Assembly: GCA_963974215.1 (NCBI GenBank)
Contig: CAXBBL010000002.1
Span: 248,001 to 312,000, forward strand
DNA: 64,000 bases
Source: Croceimicrobium sp963974215
GTDB lineage: Bacteria > Bacteroidota > Bacteroidia > Flavobacteriales > Schleiferiaceae
Reading direction: 5' to 3'
Both the position numbers and the translations under genes were made by a program. A model generated the notes under the pieces. The model had not been told where the DNA came from. It ran no database searches and saw only the letters and a list, made by a program, of their open reading frames with translations. Below are positions 1 through 9,083 of this stretch, piece after piece. Position 1 is the first letter of the stretch. Each line of letters opens with the position of its first letter.

Positions 1-700
1 AGTAAACCGGGTAATCGGTTGCCCTTTCGGGATAATAATACTGCGACAAGGCAATATTAGTATTACTCGATGTTTCTTTCAGGGCATAATCACCAATAAC
101 GAGGGCTATCAGATAAGAACTCATGGGTTTTTCCATGCTGTAAAACCAGCGTTTGGTCGCGCCAAGATCTTTAACCGAATCGAGTTTTCCGTTCGACATT
201 ACTTCATAGCCACTTGCGAATTCTATATCGCAGGAAAAAATAACCTTATCCGTTTGCTTATCGTAATGCGGTATCCAGTGGCGGTGATCGATACCCTGGC
301 CTTGGGTCCAAATCTGCCTGCGAGCACGTCGCGTTTCATCTTGCCAACCCATAAAATATAAGCCTTTAATAGGATGCGCTTGATATTTAATTTGCAGGAT
401 ATTAGTATCTGAAACCTGAAAGGCCTTAATGAAAATAGCCGTATCATTTTGCGTAAAATTATGTTTTCCCCCGTTCCAAACTAAGCTTTCCACCTTTATT
501 TTCGGGGCATTCAGGTAGAACTCTTGCCCTTCACTTAATTCACTAATATGATGAATTACCTCCGCATTGATGTTTTCATTTATCGTGTCAAAGCTCGCTT
601 GGAGATGGAGGCTGATAAAATCTTGCGCTTGTAAATTTGAGACAAAAAAAAGACCGATGAAAAACATCGGTCTTAAAATATTTAGAGGATTTTGAATCAT
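1..700 (-). CDS. M1 family aminopeptidase, N-terminal part (cut by window edge)
   Basis: The minus strand is open from an ATG at 700 to the window edge, giving 233 residues. A signal peptide (IGLFFVSNLQA, then Q) is followed by the beta-sandwich N-terminal domain of M1 zinc metallopeptidases. Matching stretches are YFMGWQDE, RQIWTQGQGIDHRHWIPHYD and, further on, MEKPMSSYLIALVIGDY, as in secreted Bacteroidota M1 enzymes. The zinc motif HExxH would lie beyond the edge. The ATG overlaps the TGA of the upstream lipoprotein gene (ATGA), so coupled translation is likely; a second in-frame ATG at 667 gives a tighter signal peptide. Family membership is fairly sure; substrate is unknown. Confidence 0.8.
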   Translation of the reverse strand, partial: MIQNPLNILRPMFFIGLFFVSNLQAQDFISLHLQASFDTINENINAEVIHHISELSEGQEFYLNAPKIKVESLVWNGGKHNFTQNDTAIFIKAFQVSDTNILQIKYQAHPIKGLYFMGWQDETRRARRQIWTQGQGIDHRHWIPHYDKQTDKVIFSCDIEFASGYEVMSNGKLDSVKDLGATKRWFYSMEKPMSSYLIALVIGDYALKETSSNTNIALSQYYYPERATDYPVY

Positions 701-1251
701 TTCTTGCTTAGAGTTATTTCGCGTGCTTGACCAGTGGCTTCGAGTTGACGAAGATACAATTCAAGATCAGATTGCGACATATCCTCAGCTATGCCTTTTT
801 TAGCATTGGCATTGATAATATATACTTTAAAGAAGTTGGTGCCAAAAGGCGCTTCAGTTTGCAAGTCCGACTCTTTAATTACAAAACCCACAAAACCAAG
901 TCCGTAGTACATACTATACTCGCGAGTATAGCCATCAAAGTTAACGGTATTGGGAAGCGTGTAGGTAATGTTATCCACTAATTGATAGCCAATTACCACC
1001 CCGTTATTGTAAGTAAACTGATCCAGTTCGGGAGCATTAAACTCTACATAGTATTGGAAATCAGCGTTACCTGGTTGGTTAAAGGGTAGCCAATCCTGTT
1101 CAAATGCGGTGGCATCTATAATGCGATAAGAAAGTCCTGGTCCGGGAGGTCCGGGAGGTCCAGCTGGCCCTTGTGGACCGGGAACATTACTCTCGTAAGA
1201 ACAAGAAGCGAGAGCAAATAGGGCTAAGAAGGAGTAAATTAACTTTTTCAT
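697..1251 (-). CDS. collagen-like lipoprotein
   Basis: This 184-residue protein starts MKKLIYSFLALFALASC, a lipoprotein signal with lipobox LASC, so the mature Cys17 would be acylated. It is followed at once by a short collagen-type run of Gly-X-Y triplets (GPQGPAGPPGPPGPG, about residues 25-39). The rest is a beta-rich domain of about 140 residues of unknown function. Its stop overlaps the start of the M1 peptidase by 4 bases, so the two are probably co-translated. Such GPQGPxGPPG lipoproteins are common in Bacteroidota, but a specific role cannot be given. Confidence 0.8.
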   Translation of the reverse strand: MKKLIYSFLALFALASCSYESNVPGPQGPAGPPGPPGPGLSYRIIDATAFEQDWLPFNQPGNADFQYYVEFNAPELDQFTYNNGVVIGYQLVDNITYTLPNTVNFDGYTREYSMYYGLGFVGFVIKESDLQTEAPFGTNFFKVYIINANAKKGIAEDMSQSDLELYLRQLEATGQAREITLSKK

Positions 1252-1328
1252 GGTATTGGTATTTCGTTACATTAAGCATTTAAAGAATCGTGCCACAAAA
1301 TAATAAGGGCGCTTTAAAGGTTAAATTT

Positions 1329-3431
1329 TTAGCTAATTCTTCCCCAATCAACTTTACCGTGTTTGCGTCTTTCGAATTCATGCAAGATACTGCGATGTAG
1401 CTCTTGTTTGAGATTAGGGTCTGCGGCAAATAAATCTTCCAACGCGCGACGCGACAAATCCATCAAAGGACCATCGTGGCGCAGATCGGCAAGGTGTAAA
1501 TCTAAATTACCACTTTGTCGAGTTCCTAAAATATCGCCCGGCCCCCTTAATTTCAAATCTACATCGGCAATTTCAAAACCATCTTGGGTGCGCACCATAG
1601 TTTTAATGCGAGTCTTAGCATCCTGACTCAACTTAAAGCTTGTCATTAAAATGCAATAACTCTTCTCGGCCCCACGGCCTACCCTACCTCGTAATTGGTG
1701 AAGCTGACTAAGGCCAAAGCGCTCGGCCGATTCAATTACCATCACACTAGCATTAGGTACGTTAACCCCTACTTCAATAACGGTAGTGGCCACCATTATT
1801 TGCGTTTTCCCAGAGGCAAATCGCTGCATTTCAAAATCTTTGTCCTCGGGTTTCATTTTGCCATGAACCACACTCACCTGATATTTCGGACGGGGAAAAG
1901 CGCGGCAAATACTCTCATAACCATCCATCAAATCTTTGTAATCTAAAGTTTCCGATTCTTCAATAAGGGGATACACAATATAAACCTGTCGCCCTAAATC
2001 GATCTCCTTTTCTAAAAAGCCGAAGAGCGCATTGCGATCTTTATCGTATGCATGGGTGGTTTTAATGGGCTTTCTGCCCGGCGGTAATTCATCGATTACT
2101 GACAATTCTAAATTACCATAGATACTCATTGCTAAAGTGCGCGGAATTGGTGTGGCAGTCATCACCAAAATATGCGGCGGTAATTTATTCTTCTTCCACA
2201 ATTTCGCGCGTTGGGCCACCCCAAACCGATGCTGTTCGTCTACCACGGCCAAACCGAGGTTTTTATATTTCACCTTATCTTCCAAAAGGGCATGGGTGCC
2301 GATAAGTATATCTAAAGAACCATCTTCCAAGGCAGCATGGATTTCGCGGCGACCGGCAGTTTTCACCGAACCCGTTAAAATTGCCACCTTAATTTGCATT
2401 TTTGCCAAAAGCTCCATTATACCGGTGAAATGCTGCTGCGCCAAAATCTCGGTGGGCGCCATTAAGCAAGCCTGATAACCATTGTCAATAGCCATTAACA
2501 TTGCCAAAAGAGCCACCATTGTTTTTCCACTTCCCACGTCTCCTTGTAAAAGGCGATTCATATGCTGACCAAAGCGCATATCGTTGCGAATTTCCTTAAG
2601 TACTCTTTTCTGAGCACCCGTTAATTCAAAAGGTAAAACCTCTCTATAGAAATGATTGAAATGCTCGCCAATAGAAGCAAAAGCAAAAGATTGTGTTTCG
2701 TGATGATGCTGTCTCTTTTGCGCGGCTACTTCCATTTGAAAGAAAAACAATTCTTCAAACTTGAGACGGTTACGGGCTGCTTCGGCTTCCTCTAAACTAT
2801 TGGGATAGTGAATGGCAAGCAAAGCATTTTCGCGCGGCATTAAACCATAGCGCTCAGTAAAATGCGGCGGAAAGAAATCAGGTAACTGTCCTTGTAACTG
2901 CGGAATTAAACTCCGCGTTAAGCGCGCTAAGGTTTTATTATTAAGTCCTTTTTTATTGAGTTTCTCGGAACTAGGGTACAACGGCTGTAAACCTTTGGTA
3001 GGGCTTTTTTTGAAGTCTTCTACCAGTTCTAATTCGGGGTGAGGAAAACTAAAAGTGCCATTAAAAAAATTGGGCTTACCGTATAAAACATAAGCCGTAT
3101 TTAGTTTGAGCGACTTTTTAATCCAGGCCGCACCAGTAAACCAAATAAGCTCTACCGAGCCCGTACCATCCTGAAAGGTAGCGGTTAAACGCTGTGACCT
3201 GCCCTTACCCGCCACTTCTTGCATGCCTGTGATTTTCCCCACTATCTGAATCTCAGAAAGGGAAGAATTAAGATCCGAAATTTTGTAGAACTGACTGCGA
3301 TCAACGTAGCGGTATGGGTACAGTTTTAACAGATCTGAAAAGCGAAAAATTCCTAATTCGGCTTTTAACAAATCTGCTTTAGCGGGACCAACCCCTTTCA
3401 AATACTCGATGGCTGTACTTAGCAAAGACAT
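1329..3431 (-). CDS. recG: ATP-dependent DNA helicase RecG
   Basis: RecG is a monomeric superfamily 2 helicase that regresses stalled replication forks and branch-migrates Holliday junctions. From the ATG at 3431 the protein has 700 residues, the usual RecG length. An N-terminal wedge/OB domain is followed by Walker A GDVGSGKT (about residue 296), DEQH motif II (about 396), TATPIPRT motif III and QLRGRVGRG motif VI (about 578). A longer reading frame runs to 3536, but its extra 35 residues are Cys/Lys-rich and unlike RecG, and a -7 box (TATCTTAG) lies just before 3431, so the shorter start is preferred. Confidence 0.95.
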   Translation of the reverse strand: MSLLSTAIEYLKGVGPAKADLLKAELGIFRFSDLLKLYPYRYVDRSQFYKISDLNSSLSEIQIVGKITGMQEVAGKGRSQRLTATFQDGTGSVELIWFTGAAWIKKSLKLNTAYVLYGKPNFFNGTFSFPHPELELVEDFKKSPTKGLQPLYPSSEKLNKKGLNNKTLARLTRSLIPQLQGQLPDFFPPHFTERYGLMPRENALLAIHYPNSLEEAEAARNRLKFEELFFFQMEVAAQKRQHHHETQSFAFASIGEHFNHFYREVLPFELTGAQKRVLKEIRNDMRFGQHMNRLLQGDVGSGKTMVALLAMLMAIDNGYQACLMAPTEILAQQHFTGIMELLAKMQIKVAILTGSVKTAGRREIHAALEDGSLDILIGTHALLEDKVKYKNLGLAVVDEQHRFGVAQRAKLWKKNKLPPHILVMTATPIPRTLAMSIYGNLELSVIDELPPGRKPIKTTHAYDKDRNALFGFLEKEIDLGRQVYIVYPLIEESETLDYKDLMDGYESICRAFPRPKYQVSVVHGKMKPEDKDFEMQRFASGKTQIMVATTVIEVGVNVPNASVMVIESAERFGLSQLHQLRGRVGRGAEKSYCILMTSFKLSQDAKTRIKTMVRTQDGFEIADVDLKLRGPGDILGTRQSGNLDLHLADLRHDGPLMDLSRRALEDLFAADPNLKQELHRSILHEFERRKHGKVDWGRIS

Positions 3432-3759
3432 AAGGCTAAGATAGAACGGGAAGGGGGAACGAGGAAGTTTCTGCCTTTTATTTTTCACAAGCAGTTTGTG
3501 AGCAAAACATCTTTCCAAAAATCGGCAGCAAAGCACAAAAAATTTGCTAGCTTGTCAAATATTACTTCCCACTATGCCTAAAACATCACTCCGTTCCCTT
3601 ACCCAATTCGGGTATTACTCTGCGTTAAGCTTAGCCCTCCATCCCCAAAATTTAGCGCTAAGAACTAACTTTACCTTAAAACTAGGCTACCGATAATATT
3701 GCTATTTATTAGTCTCGTTCTATTCTGCTTCATTACTCATAGTCAAAAAGGTATTGCAC
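3432..3759. other. intergenic region between recG and the next gene
   Basis: This 328-base gap between divergent genes holds the recG -7 box. It also holds a 40-codon open frame on the plus strand (3574-3696, starting MPKTSLRSLTQFGYYS) that I do not recognise and do not call as a gene. No hairpin terminator or repeat was seen. Confidence 0.5.
3436..3443 (-). promoter_or_regulatory. -7 box of recG promoter
   Basis: On the minus strand TATCTTAG fits the Bacteroidota -7 consensus TAnnTTTG at 7 of 8 positions. It ends only 4 bases before the recG ATG, so the transcript would be leaderless or nearly so. No clear TTG -33 element was found. Confidence 0.4.
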
Positions 3760-4557
3760 ATGCACGCTTACATTAAAACGGATCAATTACTTCATAGGCT
3801 CAGTCAGTTAATAGCCAAAATGAACCGACAATTTGTAGCTAAAAAAGAAGATGATAGTCACACTAATTTTTATTTTGACCCCTTGCAAGGTGCAATAATT
3901 AGTCATTGGTTAGATACCAATATGGGGCCTATAATATTTCGTTTAAATTTATTGGATTGGTCTTTTGATTTTGTGGACGGAAACTTTAATCTACTGGATC
4001 GTGTTGATTTACAAACTACTAAGTTATCAGAACTCGAACAGCATATTGTTTACGGTATGGAAAAATTGGCGCTAAATAGCAAGGGATTCACCGATAAAAT
4101 GCATTTTAAAATCCCAGACTACGAACTGGCAGACGATTGTTTAAAAACCATGCATCCTTTTAATTTAGAAGAGTGGATGGTTTACCGTAGTTTGGCGAAC
4201 CATGCCTGCTATGAGGTTTTAGGAAGCTTACAAAGAACAGGCGAGGTTCGTATTTGGCCGCATCATTTCGATACGGGTATTTATTTCAAGCTGAAAAACA
4301 ATGTTCATCTCAGCTTCGGATTAGCCATGCAAGACGACCATTGTCCCGATCCTTATTTTTACGCCAGCGCATTCAACAATGTGGGAGCAAGTATTAAGGT
4401 AAATCCCCCGCAAAGCTCAATTCTCACTGGTAAATGGATTTCTAGTAGCGATTTTAATTCCGCCATTTTCAGCTTGAAAGAATTAAAAAAAAGCCACGAA
4501 GATCTTCTCAAGAGCTATATCCGCTCCTTCCTCAAAATTTATCTCAGCCTACTTTAA
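3760..4557 (+). CDS. hypothetical protein
   Basis: This encodes 265 residues from the ATG at 3760; a TTG two codons earlier (3754) is also possible. There is no signal peptide or membrane segment, so it is probably cytoplasmic. The protein is rich in aromatic and acidic residues (FYFDPLQGAI, SHWLDTNMGPI, LDWSFDFVDG) with a Leu/Lys-rich C-terminal helix. I do not recognise the family. The gene stands alone between recG and the glycan-export genes, and its stop codon merges into a degenerate copy of the AACCTGAGTTCGA repeat. Confidence 0.7.
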   Translation: MHAYIKTDQLLHRLSQLIAKMNRQFVAKKEDDSHTNFYFDPLQGAIISHWLDTNMGPIIFRLNLLDWSFDFVDGNFNLLDRVDLQTTKLSELEQHIVYGMEKLALNSKGFTDKMHFKIPDYELADDCLKTMHPFNLEEWMVYRSLANHACYEVLGSLQRTGEVRIWPHHFDTGIYFKLKNNVHLSFGLAMQDDHCPDPYFYASAFNNVGASIKVNPPQSSILTGKWISSSDFNSAIFSLKELKKSHEDLLKSYIRSFLKIYLSLL

Positions 4558-4656
4558 ACCTGAGTTCCCTTTCCACTTAGACCATTGAAGCAAGTTTTCA
4601 ATGAAAGCCGCTATTCACCGACGCTCTGACGCTTAATTTCACGTCGAACTCACCGT
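4557..4656. repeat. degenerate copy of the AACCTGAGTTCGA inverted-repeat element
   Basis: The left end, AACCTGAGTTC, starts inside the stop codon of the preceding gene. The right end (about 4625-4656) reads, on the minus strand, GGTGAGTTCGACGTGAAATT, close to the ends of the 264-bp element at 53925-54188. The roughly 100-bp body is shorter and unrelated in sequence, and the left end matches only over its first 11 bases. Confidence 0.55.
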
Positions 4657-4760
4657 AAATAAATTACCTTTGATTCATCAAAGAGAAGGTCCATATTAAA
4701 ATTAAAGCTAGTGCTCCCAGTCTTTTAAGTCGCGGTGAGGAACTTTGGCACTATCGCGGT

Positions 4761-5510
4761 TTGCTTTACAATTTTGCTTACCGCGATTATCGCGCGCGTT
4801 ATGCCCAAACATTATTAGGTTATGGCTGGGCTATCATTCAGCCTATTATGGCCGCGGCCGTATTGTTTTTCCTCTTCCGTAATTTACTCAAAGTAGATAC
4901 GCAGGGCGTGGCATTTTTGAGTTTCACCTTTTCAGGACTGCTTTTTTGGAACTACTTTGCCTTTGTTTTAAGTCAGAGTGCTGCCTCGCTGATAAGCGCT
5001 CAAAGCATGTTGCAAAAAATTTACTTTCCCCGCATTATTTTGCCCTTATCCAAAGGTTTATTGGGCCTAGTAGAGATGTCTATTACCTTAGTCCTATTCC
5101 TTTTTATCGCTTTCGCTGATGCGCAGGTTGAAGCCCTTGGCTTACTAAGTTTCTTCCCGCTTCTAATTAGTGTTTTAGCCGCGGCATGGGGATTAGGCTT
5201 ATGGCTTTCTGCCTTAAGCATACGTTATCGCGATTTACAACAAGCCCTTCCCTTTTTACTGCAAATGCTATTTTTTATTAGTCCTATCGCCTACTCTCCC
5301 GCCCTCGTGCAAGAGCGTTTACCCGAAAGTTTGCAAGCACTTTATTACCTCAACCCCATAAGTGGAATCCTCGAACTTTTTCGCGCAGCCCTATTTAATT
5401 TAGAGTATCATCCGCAGGCTTGGCTATCTATACTAATTGCCTTTTTACTTTTTATAAGTGGCTGGTGGTATTTTCATCGTGTGGAACGCAAAATTGCCGA
5501 CTTGATATGA
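4761..5510 (+). CDS. ABC-2 type polysaccharide export permease (Wzm-like)
   Basis: This is the membrane subunit of an ABC exporter that moves lipid-linked polysaccharide across the inner membrane. It has about six membrane segments and the family's early motif RDYRARYAQTLLGYGWAIIQ. The stop overlaps the start of the ATPase gene (ATGA), a standard wzm-wzt arrangement. From TTG 4761 it has 249 residues, slightly short. In-frame codons back to the stop at 4671 encode family-like sequence (EELWHYRGLLYN) but contain no ATG, GTG or TTG. The true start may therefore be an upstream ATT (4695 or 4701). Confidence 0.88.
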   Translation: MLYNFAYRDYRARYAQTLLGYGWAIIQPIMAAAVLFFLFRNLLKVDTQGVAFLSFTFSGLLFWNYFAFVLSQSAASLISAQSMLQKIYFPRIILPLSKGLLGLVEMSITLVLFLFIAFADAQVEALGLLSFFPLLISVLAAAWGLGLWLSALSIRYRDLQQALPFLLQMLFFISPIAYSPALVQERLPESLQALYYLNPISGILELFRAALFNLEYHPQAWLSILIAFLLFISGWWYFHRVERKIADLI

Positions 5511-6658
5511 GTAATGCTCTCGAAATTAAAGGTCTCAGCAAAGAGTATAAGCTCGGCAAAGGCAAGAGTTTTTTCGCATTAAAGGAGATTAACCTTAGCT
5601 TAGAGAAAGGAAAAGTACTGGGCTTAATTGGCCATAATGGCGCAGGGAAATCAACTTTATTAAAAATACTTTCGCGCATTACGTATCCTAGCAGTGGCGA
5701 GATTGATGTTTACGGTAAACTCTCTTCCTTACTTGAAGTTGGTACTGGCTTCCACCCCGAACTTAGTGGCAGGGAAAACATCTATTTAAACGGCAGCATT
5801 TTGGGCATGACCAAAAGCGAGATTAAAGAACGCTTTACCGAAATTGTGGCCTTTGCTGGGGTCGAAGAGTTTCTAGACCTTCCCGTAAAGCGATACAGCA
5901 GTGGCATGTATGTGCGTTTGGCTTTTGCCGTGGCGGCACATCTTGATGCCGAAGTTTTATTAATTGATGAAGTTTTAGCCGTTGGCGATGCTGAATTCCA
6001 AAAACGCTGTTTGCAAAGAATGGACAGTCTTAGCAAGGAAAAAGAGCGCAGTATTGTCTTCGTTAGTCATAATATGAGTGCCATTGTTAAACTGTGCGAT
6101 GAAGTGGCCTGGTTGGAAAAAGGACAAATTATCGCTCGGGGAGAACCGCAGGAAATCATTGATCAGTATCTGGCGAAGACCGCGGAGTTAAACCGCGACA
6201 CTCCAGTACACTTGCGCGATGACCGTGAAGGCGATGGCCGAGCAAAAATCGTAGAGATTAGTATGGCTGAAAATAGGATAGGTGAATTTTTCAATTCAGG
6301 TTCGATATTAAATTTGGCGGTGAAATTTGAGCTTTCTAACACAAAAGCCCAGAATTTCAAACTTGAATTACACCTTTTTAACAGTCGAGGAAATTACCTC
6401 AGCACCTTCAGTCATAACGCTAATTTAAGCGGGCTAAAACAAGAATCGTGGCTTTGTGAGGTAAAGGATTTAAACCTAATGCCCGGTGATTTCTTTTTCA
6501 ATGTGCATCTCTATCTCGACGGGCAAAGAGCTGATTTTGTGGGGAGAGCTTTTTACTTTAAGGTAATCGACGAAAATTCAGAAGCCAACGAAATCGCCAT
6601 TAATAGACAAAATCCTGGTATTTATTTGCAAAACAATTGGCAGGCGCTTAAATCTTAA
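5507..6658 (+). CDS. ABC transporter ATP-binding protein with Wzt-type C-terminal domain
   Basis: This is the ATPase partner of the upstream permease, 383 residues from the ATG at 5507 that overlaps the permease stop. Walker A is GHNGAGKST (about residue 42). The signature helix has the Wzt/TagH-typical YSSGMYVRLAF (about 129) instead of LSGGQ. Walker B is VLLIDEVLAVGD (about 150), with the switch His in VFVSHN. Residues from about 250 onward form a beta-sandwich resembling the Wzt carbohydrate-binding domain, which in O-antigen exporters recognises the finished chain end. Its 3' end overlaps the convergent sulfotransferase gene by 11 bases. Confidence 0.92.
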   Translation: MSNALEIKGLSKEYKLGKGKSFFALKEINLSLEKGKVLGLIGHNGAGKSTLLKILSRITYPSSGEIDVYGKLSSLLEVGTGFHPELSGRENIYLNGSILGMTKSEIKERFTEIVAFAGVEEFLDLPVKRYSSGMYVRLAFAVAAHLDAEVLLIDEVLAVGDAEFQKRCLQRMDSLSKEKERSIVFVSHNMSAIVKLCDEVAWLEKGQIIARGEPQEIIDQYLAKTAELNRDTPVHLRDDREGDGRAKIVEISMAENRIGEFFNSGSILNLAVKFELSNTKAQNFKLELHLFNSRGNYLSTFSHNANLSGLKQESWLCEVKDLNLMPGDFFFNVHLYLDGQRADFVGRAFYFKVIDENSEANEIAINRQNPGIYLQNNWQALKS

Positions 6659-7394
6659 GTTTGGGCTGAGATGGGCCAAATATTTCCTTAAATTTCATTT
6701 TTAGCAAAGCCCCAGCGGGGATATTTTTATTTCTGTGGTATATCTTTTTTGCCGCTTCATACAACTGCTGGTCTACCTTATTTAAATCTGCAATTTCCTC
6801 GGCGTGCTCCTTATAGAGGCTTTGCCAAAGTTTTTCAGATTTTCGTCGGTTTAGATAAGGATAATACACATTCTTAAAACCCAATTTTAAGGACAGGTCT
6901 AAAAGGCCTTCGTTTAAGTTATCTGCAACCCCTACCCAATCAAAGCTTTGTAAATTTTGCAAAGCACCTTGATAAGCAAGCTTTGAATCAGCTTTGCTAT
7001 GTGGTTGTCCACCGAGCATTTGACATTGCCAATTTTGCGCATAATACGATTGGAGGTAATCTTCAAAATTGGCATAAGACTCACGTTCCTCGCTTAAACG
7101 AGGCTCATTAGAATGTTGCAGGTGTACATAACGTGAAATCACCCTTTCTACGGGATCGCGCAAGAGAGTGGCGCTAAAATAATTATGATCACGTAAAAGC
7201 TCAATTAGCTGGAAGCTAAAGTGACCGTGCAAAAAGGAGGTAGATTTATCCAATGCATCCCTTAATTGGGAATCCTTATCGCCCAGAATAATTTGGCTTT
7301 GTTGCAATCCGTACTTTTGGTGCAACATATTTACCAAAGTGGTGCCCCCTGTTTTAGGCAGGTGGAGAAAAATTATTTTTCTTTGATCACTCAT
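6648..7394 (-). CDS. sulfotransferase family protein (heparan 2-O-type fold)
   Basis: This cytosolic enzyme of 248 residues probably transfers sulfate from PAPS to a sugar. The 5'-phosphosulfate loop is LPKTGGTT at residues 12-19, directly after strand IIFLH, and a 3'-phosphate site is suggested by LLRDPVERVISRYVHL (about residues 80-95). It lies on the opposite strand inside an otherwise plus-strand glycan cluster, overlapping the wzt-like gene at its 3' end. Its start is only 10 bases from the divergent start of a second sulfotransferase. Sulfate on the exported glycan is an inference from this context. Confidence 0.85.
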   Translation of the reverse strand: MSDQRKIIFLHLPKTGGTTLVNMLHQKYGLQQSQIILGDKDSQLRDALDKSTSFLHGHFSFQLIELLRDHNYFSATLLRDPVERVISRYVHLQHSNEPRLSEERESYANFEDYLQSYYAQNWQCQMLGGQPHSKADSKLAYQGALQNLQSFDWVGVADNLNEGLLDLSLKLGFKNVYYPYLNRRKSEKLWQSLYKEHAEEIADLNKVDQQLYEAAKKIYHRNKNIPAGALLKMKFKEIFGPSQPKLKI

Positions 7395-7404
7395 TAATGT
7401 TCCT

Positions 7405-8055
7405 ATGGCTTCAGCCCCCTATATAATAATTGGTATGCACCGCAGCGGCACCTCCTTACTTGCAAAAGTACTGGAAAGATCAGGTATTTTTATGGGCGTG
7501 GTGAAAGACCATAATTTTGAAGCCATGCATTTTTTAAGTTTAAACCAGCAAAGCATGTGGGCCGCGGGTTATGAGTGGCATCAGCCTGGTGTTCCCAGTA
7601 AAGAATACTGGAAAACCATTCCCGCCAAGCTTTTATACCGCGAGCATTTTAAGTTAGTGGGTCGTGCTGCCTATTGGCTTAATTTGCTTAAAAATCCTGC
7701 TTGGGGCTTCAAAGACCCTCGTACTACCTTTACCCTAAAGATGTGGCTAAGCCTATATCCTAAGGCTAAAGTGATTCATTTATACCGCAATTGCAATGAA
7801 GTAGTCGCCAGTTTGCAAACCCGCAACAAACGTAAAGGCGAAGTTTATTTTGAAGCTTTAGATGATAGTGACTTCTGCCGAGATCTCTGCCAAAAATATC
7901 AAGAGCAGGCACGCCGCTATGCCACCGAATTAGGCGATCATTACCTCGAATTAAATTACCAAGATTTAATGGCGCGCAATGAGAAAAGCATCAAGCAATT
8001 GAGCGACTTTTGCGCAAAACCTGTGCGTGAAGCGCTCGAATATTACCTGCATTAA
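7405..8055 (+). CDS. sulfotransferase family protein
   Basis: The 216-residue protein opens with the PAPS-binding P-loop GMHRSGTSLL (residues 10-19), and VIHLYRNCNEVVASL (about residue 122) fits the 3'-phosphate-binding motif. It belongs to the Sulfotransfer_3-like group, a different branch from its divergent neighbour. Its stop overlaps the next glycosyltransferase start by one base (TAATG), so it is the first gene of a three-gene unit with two GT2 enzymes. It probably sulfates the glycan these enzymes build, though the acceptor is unknown. Confidence 0.82.
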   Translation: MASAPYIIIGMHRSGTSLLAKVLERSGIFMGVVKDHNFEAMHFLSLNQQSMWAAGYEWHQPGVPSKEYWKTIPAKLLYREHFKLVGRAAYWLNLLKNPAWGFKDPRTTFTLKMWLSLYPKAKVIHLYRNCNEVVASLQTRNKRKGEVYFEALDDSDFCRDLCQKYQEQARRYATELGDHYLELNYQDLMARNEKSIKQLSDFCAKPVREALEYYLH

Positions 8056-9083
8056 TGGCTCTCGTTTCGGTTATTGTACCCAATTACAATCATGCGCGTT
8101 TTTTAGAAAAACGCCTCGCCAGCATTGCGAACCAAAGCTTTCGCGATTTTGAGGTAATCCTCCTCGACGATGCCAGTACGGATAACAGCCGCGAAATCCT
8201 CGAGGATTGGTGTAAACAACATGAAAATTGGCAGTATCACTTTAATGAAACAAATAGCGGCAGCCCCTTTATACAGTGGAATAAAGGTATTGCCCTTGCC
8301 TCTGCACCTTTTATTTGGATTGCCGAAAGCGATGATTATTGTGAAAATAATTTCCTCGAAAAATTGATTCCCCTCTTGCAAAAGAATGCGCAACTGGGCA
8401 TAGCATACGGGCAATCACTTCTGGTAGATGAGCAAGACAAAATGCTTTACAGCTACCGCGAGAATCTAGAATTTATCTATAAATCCAAAGCTTGGGAAAG
8501 CGATTTCATTAAAAAAGGGCGAGAGGCTTGCCGCGAATGGCTTTTACATCACAATCCCATTCCCAATGCCAGTGGGATACTTTTTAGAAAGGAAGCCTAT
8601 TTAAAAGTTGGGCAAGCCGATCCCAAGATGCGCCTTAACGGAGACTGGCATTTGTACGCGAAAATATTATTGCAATACGATTTAGGTTTTATAGCCGAAG
8701 ATTTAAATTACTTCCGCGTTCATCAAGCTACGCAGCGTTCTAAGTCGATACGCAATGCATCGGTTTATCAAGAGTTGATAAATATAAACACACTCATTCG
8801 CGAGGCAATCCCTGAGGCAAAAGGTGAAGCCGACCAAGCTTTAGATGAGTTTGCTAACTGGTGGATTGGCAATTTACCCTACCACGCCTGGAACAAAGAA
8901 AACTGGCAATTAAACCAGGAACTTTTTCGCTTCTTTAGTGTTTACAAGAACAATCTCGCCTATCGCATATTCTTAACCCACTTAATAAGCTACGTACGCG
9001 ATTTCCTCAAGGCTGTTGGACTATTAAAACCGCTGAAGAAATGGCGTTCGCAATTGTTTCCTGGAAAATATTGGGATAAATGA
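8055..9083 (+). CDS. family 2 glycosyltransferase
   Basis: This 342-residue protein has a GT-A fold with VSVIVPNYNHARFL at the N-terminus, LDDASTDNS as the nucleotide-sugar loop (about residue 39) and ESDDY (about 94) as the DxD-type metal site. The GT2 domain covers about residues 1-230; the C-terminal 110 residues are helical and Trp/Tyr-rich. It is coupled to the genes on both sides by 1- and 4-base overlaps. It should add a sugar to a lipid-linked glycan on the cytosolic face; donor and linkage cannot be read from sequence. Confidence 0.88.
   Translation: MALVSVIVPNYNHARFLEKRLASIANQSFRDFEVILLDDASTDNSREILEDWCKQHENWQYHFNETNSGSPFIQWNKGIALASAPFIWIAESDDYCENNFLEKLIPLLQKNAQLGIAYGQSLLVDEQDKMLYSYRENLEFIYKSKAWESDFIKKGREACREWLLHHNPIPNASGILFRKEAYLKVGQADPKMRLNGDWHLYAKILLQYDLGFIAEDLNYFRVHQATQRSKSIRNASVYQELININTLIREAIPEAKGEADQALDEFANWWIGNLPYHAWNKENWQLNQELFRFFSVYKNNLAYRIFLTHLISYVRDFLKAVGLLKPLKKWRSQLFPGKYWDK

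Noticed and set aside
3574..3696. 40-codon plus-strand frame (MPKTSLRSLTQFGYYS...) between recG and the next gene
   Set aside because: No promoter box, no recognised family and no conserved context; it is short enough to occur by chance.
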